From assembly GCA_963755195.1 (NCBI GenBank), contig CAVWIZ010000006.1, positions 186,001 through 250,000 of the forward strand: a stretch of 64,000 bases of DNA, given 5' to 3'. Each line of letters starts with the position of its first letter. Within the stretch, counting starts at the first letter, position 1. A program made the translations under genes and the position numbers. Of the stretch, positions 51,272 to 60,298 are shown piece after piece. The stretch comes from CAVQJU01 sp963755195. Its GTDB lineage: Bacteria > Acidobacteriota > Vicinamibacteria > Vicinamibacterales > CAVVIG01. Under the pieces are notes generated by a model. The model saw only the letters and a list, made by a program, of their open reading frames with translations. It was not told where the DNA came from and searched no databases.

Positions 51272-52885
51272 CTATTCCTTCTTCACTGTCACGAACACCT
51301 GACCGTCGTTGCGCCAGATGAGAATCTGCGCGATGCGACCCGACGCGACCGCTTGGAGCTCTCGAGCCGCCTCTGTGGCGCTCGACACGAGCTTGCGGTT
51401 CACCGACAGGACGATGTCGCCCTGGCGCAGCAGGCCGGCTGACGGCCCGTCCGGATCGACATCGGTGACCAGGGCTCCGGTTTGCCCCGACGGCAGTTGC
51501 AGCCGCCGCGCGACTTGCGGCGACACGTTGCCCAGCGTCAAGCCGAAGCCGCCGCCCTGCTGTGTTTCCGGCGCCTGGTTGCCGTTGTCGCTGCGCGTCG
51601 AGCGCTGACCTTGTTGCTCGGCGTCGAGATCGAGCTGGTCCACGGTGACGGTCAGCGTCCGCTCCTGCTTGTTCCTCAGGATCTTCACGGGCACCGACGT
51701 GCCGGGCTTGGTCGCCGTCACCATCTTGACGAGATCGTCACGGTTGGGAACCGGCCGGCCGTTGAACTCCGTGATGACGTCGCCGGGTTCGACGCCGCCT
51801 TTCTGGGCGGCGCCGCCGCCCAGGACGGACTGGACGATCGCCCCCGTGCGCGACTTGAGGCCGAAATCCTCGAAGCCTTCGCGCGGCACCACCATCACCG
51901 TCACGCCAATGCGGCCGCGAATGACCTTGCCTTCACGCAGCTGCGGCAGCAGATCGCGGACCGTGTTGATGGGCACGGCGAAGCCGATGCCGATGTTGCC
52001 CTCGGTCCGGCCGTTGCTGATGATCGCCGAGTTGATGCCGATGACCTCGCCGCGGATGTTCAGGAGCGGGCCGCCCGAGTTGCCGGGGTTGATGGCGGCA
52101 TCGGTCTGCAGCATATCGTTCGATCGTCCGTCGGTCACCGGGAGCGACCGCTTTGTCGCGCTGATCACGCCGACGCTGACCGTGTGCGCCAGGCTGAACG
52201 GGTTGCCGATCGCCATGACCCAGTCGCCTGGCAACATCTGCGACGAGTCGCCGAACCTGGCCTCCGGCAGCGGCGTGCTCGGCCTGTCGACAAGCTGAAT
52301 CAGTGCGCTGTCGGTGAGCGCGTCGCGCCCGATCACCTTCGCGGAATACGGCGTCTCGTCGTCGGAGTAGAGGTAGACCTCAATCTTGATCGCGTCTTCA
52401 ACGACGTGGTTGTTGGTGAGGATGAAGCCGTCTTTGCTGATGATGAACCCGGTGCCGGCCGCGCGGTTGATCGGCTCGCGTTGGCGGCGCTGGTTGCCGC
52501 CGCCCTGCGGGGTGTCGCCCCCGCCGCCTTGCCCCCCCTGGCCGCCGGGACCGCCGAAGAATCGGCGGAAGAAATCGTCGGGTGCCCCCCCGCCACCTCC
52601 GCCGAACAGATCTTCAAGGTCCTGCGACTTCGCCTTCATCTCGGTGCGGATGCTGACGACCATCGGCTCCTGGGCTTTGGCGATGTTTCGGAACGTGTCG
52701 GCGGTCAGCGGACCGGTCAGCGGCGCGCTGTTCATCGGCGGCACGGCAATCGTTTGCGCCGAGGACTCCGGCGACAGATCGAGCCGCGACGCGATGACCA
52801 TGCCAACGGCCACCGATGCGATGACGACGAGCGGCAGATAGAACAGCGTCAGCTTCGGCAGCAGCGTGAACTTGCGGGTTGCCAT
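51272..52885 (-). CDS. Do/DegQ-type periplasmic serine protease (HtrA family)
   Basis: The 537-residue protein has an N-terminal membrane anchor (about 13-32), a trypsin-like domain with catalytic His160 (ILTNNHVV), Asp192 (ALTDSALIQL) and Ser270 (NPGNSGGPL), and two PDZ domains (about 305-390 and 440-530). A glycine-rich loop of about 40 residues (92-131) precedes the protease domain. It degrades or refolds misfolded envelope proteins. It lies between the M24 peptidase and MidA-like genes. Confidence 0.93.
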   Translation of the reverse strand: MATRKFTLLPKLTLFYLPLVVIASVAVGMVIASRLDLSPESSAQTIAVPPMNSAPLTGPLTADTFRNIAKAQEPMVVSIRTEMKAKSQDLEDLFGGGGGGAPDDFFRRFFGGPGGQGGQGGGGDTPQGGGNQRRQREPINRAAGTGFIISKDGFILTNNHVVEDAIKIEVYLYSDDETPYSAKVIGRDALTDSALIQLVDRPSTPLPEARFGDSSQMLPGDWVMAIGNPFSLAHTVSVGVISATKRSLPVTDGRSNDMLQTDAAINPGNSGGPLLNIRGEVIGINSAIISNGRTEGNIGIGFAVPINTVRDLLPQLREGKVIRGRIGVTVMVVPREGFEDFGLKSRTGAIVQSVLGGGAAQKGGVEPGDVITEFNGRPVPNRDDLVKMVTATKPGTSVPVKILRNKQERTLTVTVDQLDLDAEQQGQRSTRSDNGNQAPETQQGGGFGLTLGNVSPQVARRLQLPSGQTGALVTDVDPDGPSAGLLRQGDIVLSVNRKLVSSATEAARELQAVASGRIAQILIWRNDGQVFVTVKKE

Positions 52886-52895
52886 CAGGATCCTC

Positions 52896-54095
52896 CTAAA
52901 CGAGCGCCAGAATCTCCGCCTGCAGCGGTCCGGTCACCACAGCGTCGTGATCGCGAACGATCATGTTGATTTCGGATCGGACGCCGAAGTCATCGAAGTA
53001 CAAGCCGGGTTCGATTGTAAAGCCTGTCCCGGCGAGCAGGCGCCGGTCGTCGTGCGTCTCATAGTCGTCCATGTTGACGCCGTTGCCGTGCACCGATTCG
53101 CCGAGGCTGTGCCCCGTGCGATGCAGCACATGATCCCCATAGCCGGCGTCTCGAAGGACGGAAGACGCCGCTCGATCGACCTGCCAGCCGCGGATCTCCC
53201 GGCCCGCGGCGGCCGCGTGTTGCACCAGGAGGCTGGCCGCGTCGCGCGCCGCCGCGACGGTGGCGAATGCCTGCGCGTACCGTTCCGGCGGCTGTGCCCC
53301 CGTGTAGCCGACCCACGTGATGTCGGCGTAGACGGCCCTGGGCCGATCGAGCTTGCCCCACAGATCGAGCAGCACGATTTCTCCGGGGCGAATCACCCGA
53401 TGCACTCCCGCTGTCGGCATGTAGTGCGGGTCGCCGGCGTTTTCAGCGGCCGCAACAATCGGCGGCGAGTCGCTGACGAGTGCTTCGTCGCGAAACCAGC
53501 CGACCATCAACTGCTGGATCTCGTATTCCGTGGTCGGCGTGCCGGCGGCGAGCCGCCTGGCCACGGTGTCGAAGGCGCGATCCTTGACGCGGTAGAGGGC
53601 GTCGGACGCGCGCCGATGCGTCTCCATGGCCGGCGCGTCCCACACGGTCGCGAACCGTTGGACGAGATCGCCGGACGAGGCGACCTCAACGCCGCACTGG
53701 CGCACGAGTTCGACCGTGCCCGCGTCCACGCGCGCGATGTACGGAATCGCGCACAACGGCGAGTACTCCATCGCGACGCGGTGGACCCCGCGGAGCAGGT
53801 CGCGCAGTCCCTTCTCGAGCTGATCGCGGCCGGCGTAGTGCGTTCGCGCTCCCGGCAGATGGTCGAGCGCGTGGCGTTCGATGGCGTGCACGAGGCCGCG
53901 CGGTTCGCCCGATGCCGGGATGAGGTAGTACCAGCGGCGTGTGGCCAGATGCCCGTCGCCGCGTCCGACGCCGGCGATCTCGGCGGCGATGGGATTGATG
54001 CCGTGGAAATCGTACAGAAGCCAGGCATCGAGGCCTTCGGCCACGAGCGCCGACTGCACGGCGGTCACGTCGAGTCCGGCCGTCGCCTGGGGCAT
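52896..54095 (-). CDS. M24 family metallopeptidase (Xaa-Pro peptidase-like)
   Basis: The 399-residue protein has a creatinase-like N-terminal domain and a pita-bread catalytic domain. All five metal ligands are visible: Asp in LLDLWGK, Asp in YADITWVG, His in LHRTGHSLGES, Glu in FTIEPGLY and Glu in VRSEINM. It cleaves X-Pro bonds or acts as a creatinase relative. It is the first gene of the minus-strand run ending with asnS and is divergent from the VWFA gene. Confidence 0.85.
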   Translation of the reverse strand: MPQATAGLDVTAVQSALVAEGLDAWLLYDFHGINPIAAEIAGVGRGDGHLATRRWYYLIPASGEPRGLVHAIERHALDHLPGARTHYAGRDQLEKGLRDLLRGVHRVAMEYSPLCAIPYIARVDAGTVELVRQCGVEVASSGDLVQRFATVWDAPAMETHRRASDALYRVKDRAFDTVARRLAAGTPTTEYEIQQLMVGWFRDEALVSDSPPIVAAAENAGDPHYMPTAGVHRVIRPGEIVLLDLWGKLDRPRAVYADITWVGYTGAQPPERYAQAFATVAAARDAASLLVQHAAAAGREIRGWQVDRAASSVLRDAGYGDHVLHRTGHSLGESVHGNGVNMDDYETHDDRRLLAGTGFTIEPGLYFDDFGVRSEINMIVRDHDAVVTGPLQAEILALV

Positions 54096-54197
54096 CTTTC
54101 AAGTATAACGTGCCGGGCGGCTGGAACCGGGTTTGGAAGCGCCTGGAGAACGTGTGTCAGCACGGCCAGGCGCCGCCAACTGAGGCATAATTCGCCC

Positions 54198-56315
54198 ATG
54201 GGTCGACAGATACGCATCGCGGCGCTGATTGTGGCGCTGGGGGGAGCCGCGCTGAGCGCGGGCCAGACGCCGGCGGGTCAGGCGCAAGCCGCGCCCCAGG
54301 CGCCTACGGCACCGACCTTCAAGGTCCAGGTCGATTACGTCGAGGTCGACGTGCTCGTCACCGACGCGCGCGGCAATTACGTGCGCGATTTGAAGAAGGA
54401 AGACTTCCAGGTCTTCGAAGACCGCAAGGCGCAGACGATCACCGACTTCGCCCTCGTCGATATCCCGGTCGAGCGCGCCGAGCGGCCGCTCTTCGCGGCG
54501 CGGCCCCTCGAGCCCGACGTCGCGAGCAACGAGCGGCCGTTCGACGGGCGCATCTACGTCATGGTGCTCGACCAGGCCCACACGATTCCGCAGAACACGA
54601 ATCTGGTGAGACGCGCGGCGAAGAAGTTCATCGACGAGAAGCTGGGCGCGAACGATCTGATGGCGGTGGTGTCCGCGCGCGGGGTGGCGGGCGGTGAGGA
54701 GTCGGGGCAGGAGTTCACGAACAACCGCCGGCTGCTCAACGCGGCCGTGCAGAAGTTCACGGGCACCGCGCCACGCGCGGCCACCCTCAACCGGCTCGAT
54801 GATTTCAACCGCACGGCGGCCCAGCGCGCCATGGGTGCAAGCACGGGCCCCCCGCAGGATATCGACAAGCAGGAGCGCGAATTCAACGCGCGGGCCCTCC
54901 TCGAGGAACTGAGCGCGGTGGCCGACTGGTTCGGCGGTGTCCGCGGGCGCAAGAAGTCGATCCTGTTCTTCAGCGAAGGCATCAGCTACGACATCCATGA
55001 CGTGTTCGCCGACGGCGGCAACAACGCGGCGGGATTGATTCAGTCGCGCATGCAGGATCTGGTGCGCGCGGCGACGAAGGCCAACGTCAGCATCTACGCG
55101 ATCGATCCTCGAGGCTTGCAGGCCTTTTCGGACGGCAACATCGAGTTGACCAGCACCGGCGGCGATCCGGCCGGCGCCGGGTTGGACGAACGCGGCCTGC
55201 AGAACGAGAACCGTCTGGCGCGCGAGAGCCTGCAGGCCTTTGCCGAGGAAACCGGCGGCTTCGCGGTCGTCAACACCAACGGTTTCACCAACGCCTACGA
55301 TCGCATCGTCCAGGAGAACAGCTCCTACTACGTGCTGGCCTACTACCCGCCGAACCCAAAGCGCGACGGCAAGTTTCACAACATCAACGTACGCGTGACG
55401 CGGCCCGGACTCACGGTGCGCGCGCGCCGCGGATACGCGAACCCGTCGGGGAAGCTCCCGGTGCCGATCAAGAGCGAGTTGTCGGCCGAGCTCCTTGGCG
55501 CGCTGCAGAGCCCGATTCCCACGAGCGGCCTGACGATGAAGGTGTTTGCGGCGCCGTTCAAGGGCGTCGCGCCCAACGCGTCGGTGCTGATGGGCGTCGA
55601 GCTGCGCGGTCGCGATCTCACCACGGCGGCGAACGCGAAAGTGGATCTGGCGTTTTACGCGGTTGACGCCAAAGGCAAGATGAAGGCGTCCAGCCGCGAG
55701 AGCCTGTCGCTCAATCTCAAGCCCGAGACGAGGACCCGCGTCGAGCAGACGGGCATCCGGCTGCTCAGCCGAATGAACCTTCCGGTCGGGCGCTATCAAC
55801 TGCGTGTGGCCGCGCTCGACACCGGCGGTGGGGCGACGGGTTCCGTGCTGTACGACCTCGAGGTGCCCGACTTCGAGAAAGGCCCGCTGCTCATGAGCGG
55901 TCTCGTCTTGACGTCCGCCACGGCGGCGCTCGAGCCGACGGCGAAGCCGGATGCCGATTTGAGGCCGGTGCTGCCCGGACCGCCCGTCGCCGCCCGATCG
56001 TTCCCGCAGAACGACCAGATAGCCTTCTTTGCGGACGTGTACGACAACGACCTCTCCGCCGTGCACACGGTGGACCTCACCGCAACGCTCACATCCGACG
56101 CCGGTCGCGTCGTGTTCAAGGTCGCTGAACAGCGCTCGACGGCCGACCTGGCCGGGAAGCGCGGCGGGTTTGGCTACGGAAATGCACTGAGCCTGAAAGA
56201 CTACGAGCCGGGTCTGTACGTCCTGAAGGTCGAAGCGCGCTCGCGCCTCGGGGACAACGCGACGGCGAGCCGCGAAGTCCAGTTCACCATCACGCCCCCG
56301 GAGGACACCCGATGA
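54198..56315 (+). CDS. VWFA-related Acidobacterial-type secreted protein
   Basis: The 705-residue protein has a signal peptide (about 1-21), then the N-terminal VWFA-related domain common in Acidobacteria (DYVEVDVLVTDARGNYVRDL, KEDFQVFEDRK). A von Willebrand-like fold follows, with VLDQAHTIPQ and LFFSEGISYDI, ending near SSYYVLAYYPPNPKRDGKFH. The C-terminal half is beta-rich. A metal-ion site of the DxSxS type is not clear. A CATAAT box ends six bases before the ATG, so the mRNA may be leaderless. The next gene overlaps by four bases. Confidence 0.82.
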   Translation: MGRQIRIAALIVALGGAALSAGQTPAGQAQAAPQAPTAPTFKVQVDYVEVDVLVTDARGNYVRDLKKEDFQVFEDRKAQTITDFALVDIPVERAERPLFAARPLEPDVASNERPFDGRIYVMVLDQAHTIPQNTNLVRRAAKKFIDEKLGANDLMAVVSARGVAGGEESGQEFTNNRRLLNAAVQKFTGTAPRAATLNRLDDFNRTAAQRAMGASTGPPQDIDKQEREFNARALLEELSAVADWFGGVRGRKKSILFFSEGISYDIHDVFADGGNNAAGLIQSRMQDLVRAATKANVSIYAIDPRGLQAFSDGNIELTSTGGDPAGAGLDERGLQNENRLARESLQAFAEETGGFAVVNTNGFTNAYDRIVQENSSYYVLAYYPPNPKRDGKFHNINVRVTRPGLTVRARRGYANPSGKLPVPIKSELSAELLGALQSPIPTSGLTMKVFAAPFKGVAPNASVLMGVELRGRDLTTAANAKVDLAFYAVDAKGKMKASSRESLSLNLKPETRTRVEQTGIRLLSRMNLPVGRYQLRVAALDTGGGATGSVLYDLEVPDFEKGPLLMSGLVLTSATAALEPTAKPDADLRPVLPGPPVAARSFPQNDQIAFFADVYDNDLSAVHTVDLTATLTSDAGRVVFKVAEQRSTADLAGKRGGFGYGNALSLKDYEPGLYVLKVEARSRLGDNATASREVQFTITPPEDTR

Positions 56316-56725
56316 TGACGGCGATGACGATGCTCCTGATGATGACGCTGCAGGCGACCGTGCCGATACGCTCGATCGACAAGGGGCTCGAGAGCCAGAT
56401 GGACAACGCCCGCCAGGTGGCGGTGCGGTCGGCGGCCGACTGGACCAAGCTGTGGAACCAGCACGCCGGCGAGCGGGCGCGGCCGGCCGTGGACTTCAGC
56501 AAGGAAGTGGTGGTGGGCGTGTTCCTGGGCAGCCGCCCAACGGCGGGCTTTTCGATGGAGATTGTGAGCGCCCGCGAGGAAGGCGCCACGCTGATCGTTC
56601 AGTATCGCGAAACGCGGCCGCAGAGCGGCGGCGTCGTGGCACAGATCCTGACGTCGCCGTTCCACATCGTGGCGGTGCCGATGCACGCCGCCGTGACGGA
56701 TGTGAAGTTCGAGAAGACGAACTGA
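56312..56725 (+). CDS. PrcB C-terminal-like domain protein
   Basis: The 137-residue protein has a short hydrophobic start and a small beta domain with VVVGVFLGSRPTAGFSMEIV and PFHIVAVPM, a pattern of the PrcB C-terminal domain found in a spirochaete protease complex. It overlaps the VWFA gene by ATGA (start ATG 56312 or 56315), so the two are probably made together. The role is unknown. Confidence 0.68.
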   Translation: MMTAMTMLLMMTLQATVPIRSIDKGLESQMDNARQVAVRSAADWTKLWNQHAGERARPAVDFSKEVVVGVFLGSRPTAGFSMEIVSAREEGATLIVQYRETRPQSGGVVAQILTSPFHIVAVPMHAAVTDVKFEKTN

Positions 56726-56732
56726 GAACGTC

Positions 56733-57218
56733 TTACTTCTTCTTGGCCGCGGGTTTGGCGGCCGCCTCCTTCGGCGGGTCGAGCGACTTCACCTTCTTCG
56801 GCCTCACCGTGCCGTTGGCGTGGCTGAAGTTCCAGCTGTTGCCGTTCATCTTCGCGCTCCACGGCGTCTGAATGGTGACGGTGTCTACGGCACCCGGAGC
56901 GAGACTCTTTTCGAGGAGGCCTTCGCTGCCGCCGACGATGGCGCCACCCTTGTCGAACCACGTTTCGGAGATTTTGAGTCTGGCGATTGGCGCGTTCGCC
57001 AGGTTCTTCACCTTGATCGTGGTGATGACGGTATTCCCGTCTTTTCTGGACGTCGCGACGAATTCGACGTCAGCCTGACCCTTGAGCGGCGGTTCGACCT
57101 TCTTGCCGGCGAGCACGGTCTTGAATTCGGGCGCCTTCTGCGCCAGGACGGGTGTGGCGGCACTGGCGACGCCGGCGCTCACGAGCGTCGCCACGATGAC
57201 GAAGCGCGCACGACTCAT
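56733..57218 (-). CDS. Secreted beta-sandwich protein of unknown function
   Basis: The 161-residue protein has a signal peptide (about 1-26, ending VLAQ). It then has a FxxxS-type domain in which VITTIKVKNLANAPIARLKI resembles domains that measure added transport or binding (FxLYD-like). The C-terminus is basic with repeated KKK. The ATG at 57218 is preferred: GAGGAGG lies about seven bases upstream, whereas the ATG at 57224 would be too close to it. Confidence 0.55.
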   Translation of the reverse strand: MSRARFVIVATLVSAGVASAATPVLAQKAPEFKTVLAGKKVEPPLKGQADVEFVATSRKDGNTVITTIKVKNLANAPIARLKISETWFDKGGAIVGGSEGLLEKSLAPGAVDTVTIQTPWSAKMNGNSWNFSHANGTVRPKKVKSLDPPKEAAAKPAAKKK

Positions 57219-57271
57219 AGACATCCTCCTCATGATCTTGCTCACAGGGCATTCGCGGGCGAGATTATAGT

Positions 57272-57730
57272 TCACATCTCGCCATTCCAATCCTCCGGTT
57301 CGTGGCTGAGCGAACGGAAGATCTCCATGTGCCACTTCCCGCCGCCCCACGGCTCAATCACCTCCGCGGCGACGACATCGACGAGGATCTCCGAGAAAAC
57401 CCGCCCTTCGGGATCGCCCTCCAGGTGGTACGCCGGCTCGTCCCATCCGAAATTGGGGTAGAGCATCAGCGTCAGGAAGAGGTCGTACCCGTCGTCGACC
57501 ACGATGAGCTGGCCGCAGGGACGCTTCAGAGTCGAGTGGTAGATGAGGTATTTCTCGGCGCTGTGGGCGCGAATGTAACGCTTCAGCGCGAACTCGCGGG
57601 CGACGATCTCTTCGACGGCGATCTTCTTGTCCCAGCAGTCGCGGCAGTACTTTTCTTCACCCCTGGGCTCGGACACCTCTTTCGCTCCACAGAGCGCGCA
57701 CCGCGACTTGACCACGGCCTTTCTCGGCAT
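57272..57730 (-). CDS. Zinc-ribbon protein of unknown function
   Basis: The 152-residue protein begins with two CxxC pairs (CALC and CRDC), a small zinc ribbon. A charged helix region and a conserved-looking C-terminal part (YDLFLTLMLYPNFGWDEPAYH, then EPWGGGKWHMEIFR) follow. I do not recognise the family. The start at 57730 (MPRKAVVKSRCALC) is chosen; an ATG 18 bases upstream is in frame. Confidence 0.5.
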   Translation of the reverse strand: MPRKAVVKSRCALCGAKEVSEPRGEEKYCRDCWDKKIAVEEIVAREFALKRYIRAHSAEKYLIYHSTLKRPCGQLIVVDDGYDLFLTLMLYPNFGWDEPAYHLEGDPEGRVFSEILVDVVAAEVIEPWGGGKWHMEIFRSLSHEPEDWNGEM

Positions 57731-57749
57731 ATCATGAAAGTCTAACACT

Positions 57750-58145
57750 ATGGAGAGACCCGCGCATGCAGGCCTGCGTCATCTCGCGTTGAACGCACGC
57801 GATCTCGACGCGATGAAACGCTTCTACGTGGACATGCTCGGCTTCGCGATCGAGTGGGAGCCCGACGCCGACAACATCTACCTCACGTCCGGACGCGACA
57901 ACCTGGCGCTCCATCGCGCCGCCGACCCCCGATCGTCGTCCGGCCAGGCGCTGGATCACCTCGGCCTCATCGTCACGGCGGCCGACGACGTCGATCGGTG
58001 GGCGGCGTTTCTCGAGAGCCGCGGCGTGACGATCGGCGCGCGGCCGAAGACGCATCGCGACGGCGCACGCTCGTGCTACGTCAAGGATCCCGACGGCAAC
58101 ACCGTCCAGATCATCCACCATCCGCCCATCAGCGGGAAGATCTGA
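57750..58145 (+). CDS. VOC superfamily (glyoxalase/bleomycin resistance-like) protein
   Basis: The 131-residue protein has the paired beta-alpha-beta-beta-beta units of the VOC fold, with a metal-binding pattern RHLALNARDLDAMKRFYVDM, DHLGLIVTAADDVDRW and KDPDGNTVQIIHH. Family members include glyoxalases and dioxygenases; the substrate is unknown. Divergent from the zinc-ribbon gene. Confidence 0.8.
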   Translation: MERPAHAGLRHLALNARDLDAMKRFYVDMLGFAIEWEPDADNIYLTSGRDNLALHRAADPRSSSGQALDHLGLIVTAADDVDRWAAFLESRGVTIGARPKTHRDGARSCYVKDPDGNTVQIIHHPPISGKI

Positions 58146-58156
58146 AGGTGTGAGGA

Positions 58157-60298
58157 TTACTCCTTGCCCGCGTTCCGGGCAAGAGCCGGCGCATACATCG
58201 TCTCCGCGTATTCCTTGACCATCCTCCGCGCGCAGAAGCGCGGGGCCACCGTGCGGATCGATTCCTTGACGATGGCGAGCCAGCGGTGCGGCACGTGGGA
58301 GGCGTCGCGGTCGTAGTAGGCCGGCACCACCTCTTCCTCGAGCAATCGATACAACGCGTGCGCGTCGGCGACGTCGACGGCCTCGTCATTCCCCCCCGAG
58401 CTGCCGTCGATCACCCATCCGTTGCCCGGTGTGAACCCTTCGGCCCACCAGCCGTCGCCGATGCTCAAGTGCGGCACGCCGTTGATGGCCGCCTTCATCC
58501 CGCTGGTGCCGCTCGCCTCGAGCGGCTTTCGCGGCGTGTTCAGCCACAGATCGCATCCCTGCACCAGGAAGTGCGCGACGTGCAGGTCGTAGTCGTCGAC
58601 GAAGGCCACGCGCCCGCCGAACGCGGGATCGAGCGCGCGCCGGTAGACGCGCTGGAGATGATGTTTGCCCACCTCGTCGGCGGGGTGCGACTTGCCCGCG
58701 AAGATGATCTGGACGGGCCGGCCCGCGGCGTTGAGGATGCGGGCCAGCCGCTCGGCGTCGGTGAAGACGAGCTCCGGACGCTTGTAGCCCGCGAAGCGGC
58801 GCGCGAATCCAATCGTCAGCACGTCGGGATCGAGCAGCGTCCCGGCGACGACGATGCGCGGCGTCGCGACGTGCTCGTCGGTCCAGCGCTGTCGCGCCCG
58901 CTCGCGGACGAAGGCGAAGAGATGCCGTCGCAGCAGCTGACGCACGGCCCAGAGGTCTTCGTCGGGGATGGCGAGCACGCCCTCCCACAGCGCCGGATCG
59001 TCCTGGCGTTCGATCCAGCCGGCGCCGAAGTATTTCGTGAAGAGGTTGGCCATCTCGCCGGCAATCCAGGTCGGCACGTGCACGCCGTTGGTCACATGGG
59101 CCACGGGCCGCTTCTCTTCCGGAAGGTCCGGCCAGATCGAGCCCCACATGCTGCGCGTCACCTCGCCGTGGAGCCGGCTGACGGCGTTGACGCTCGAGGC
59201 CGACCGAAGCGCCAGGGCGGTCATGTTGAATTGCGCGCCCCCGCCGTTGTCGTGGGCGCCGAGCGCGAGGAATTGATCGCGGTGCGCTCCGAGCGTACCC
59301 CAGGCGCCCGCCAGATGCTTTTCGACCAACTGGAACGGAAACGCATCGTGGCCCGCCGGCACCGGCGTGTGGGTGGTGAAGATGGTCGATTGCCGGATTT
59401 GCTCGAGCGCCTGGTCAAAGGTGGATCCACGCTCGAGGAGGTCGCGGATACGCTGCATGACGACGAAGGCCGCGTGCCCTTCGTTGAGGTGAAAGGTGGT
59501 GGGTTCGATGCCGAGGGCTTTGAGCGCGCGCACGCCGCCGATCCCGAGCACGATTTCCTGCTGAATGCGCGTCTCGCGATCGCCGCCGTAGAGTCGCGCC
59601 GAAAGCTCGCGGTCCCAGGGGGCGTTCTCTTCGAGATCGGTGTCGAGCAGGAAGAGCGCGACGCGACCGACATGGACGCGCCACACGGCCGCCAGCACGG
59701 AGCGGTCGCCGAGCGGTACGGCGATGACACAAGGCCGACCGTCGGACGTCATGGCCGTGTTGATCGGCGCGTCGGCCCAGTTCAGGCGCTCGTAACTCTC
59801 TTCCTGCCAGCCGTCGGGAGAGAGGCGCTGGTGAAAGTACCCTTGCGGATACATGAACCCCACGCCGATGAGCGGCACACCGAGGTCCGAGGCTTCCTTG
59901 CAGTGATCGCCCGCAAGCACGCCGAGGCCGCCGGCGTAAATGGGCAACGATTGATGGAACGCGAACTCGGCCGAAAAGTACGCGACCGACCGGTCACCCA
60001 GGCTCGGAAACTTTCGAGTCCACCACGTATTGCGGGCTGCCCGCGCCGCATCGAGGGCGTCGAGCGCGCGATCGTACAGCTTGAGAAACTCGGGATCGGC
60101 CGCCGCCTCCGCCAGCCGTGCGGGCGGAATCTGCCACAGCATGCGCACGGGGTTGTGCGCGGTGGCGCGCCACCGCCCGTAATCGAGGCGTCGAAACACC
60201 TCGCGTGCGTCATTCCAGCTCCACCACAGGTCGATTGCGAGCTCGGCGAGGCGCGAGATACGTGGGGGCAGGGGCGCGAGACTGGCGTAACGTTTCAT
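58157..60298 (-). CDS. glgP: Alpha-glucan (glycogen/maltodextrin) phosphorylase
   Basis: The 713-residue protein is a short GT35 phosphorylase with the DUF3417-like N-terminus (LAELAIDLWWSWNDAREVF), FSAEFAFHQSLPIYAGGLG, FHLNEGHAAFV and the PLP-lysine region EASGTSGMKAAINGVPHLS. It releases glucose-1-phosphate from alpha-1,4-glucans. It overlaps the dehydratase gene upstream by four bases. A longer upstream frame is rejected because MKRYASLAPLPPRI is the normal start. Confidence 0.93.
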   Translation of the reverse strand: MKRYASLAPLPPRISRLAELAIDLWWSWNDAREVFRRLDYGRWRATAHNPVRMLWQIPPARLAEAAADPEFLKLYDRALDALDAARAARNTWWTRKFPSLGDRSVAYFSAEFAFHQSLPIYAGGLGVLAGDHCKEASDLGVPLIGVGFMYPQGYFHQRLSPDGWQEESYERLNWADAPINTAMTSDGRPCVIAVPLGDRSVLAAVWRVHVGRVALFLLDTDLEENAPWDRELSARLYGGDRETRIQQEIVLGIGGVRALKALGIEPTTFHLNEGHAAFVVMQRIRDLLERGSTFDQALEQIRQSTIFTTHTPVPAGHDAFPFQLVEKHLAGAWGTLGAHRDQFLALGAHDNGGGAQFNMTALALRSASSVNAVSRLHGEVTRSMWGSIWPDLPEEKRPVAHVTNGVHVPTWIAGEMANLFTKYFGAGWIERQDDPALWEGVLAIPDEDLWAVRQLLRRHLFAFVRERARQRWTDEHVATPRIVVAGTLLDPDVLTIGFARRFAGYKRPELVFTDAERLARILNAAGRPVQIIFAGKSHPADEVGKHHLQRVYRRALDPAFGGRVAFVDDYDLHVAHFLVQGCDLWLNTPRKPLEASGTSGMKAAINGVPHLSIGDGWWAEGFTPGNGWVIDGSSGGNDEAVDVADAHALYRLLEEEVVPAYYDRDASHVPHRWLAIVKESIRTVAPRFCARRMVKEYAETMYAPALARNAGKE

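Noticed and set aside
52866..54197. An N-terminal extension of the VWFA gene opposite the M24 peptidase
   Set aside because: The upstream part is antisense to a complete metallopeptidase, and a signal peptide starts at 54198.
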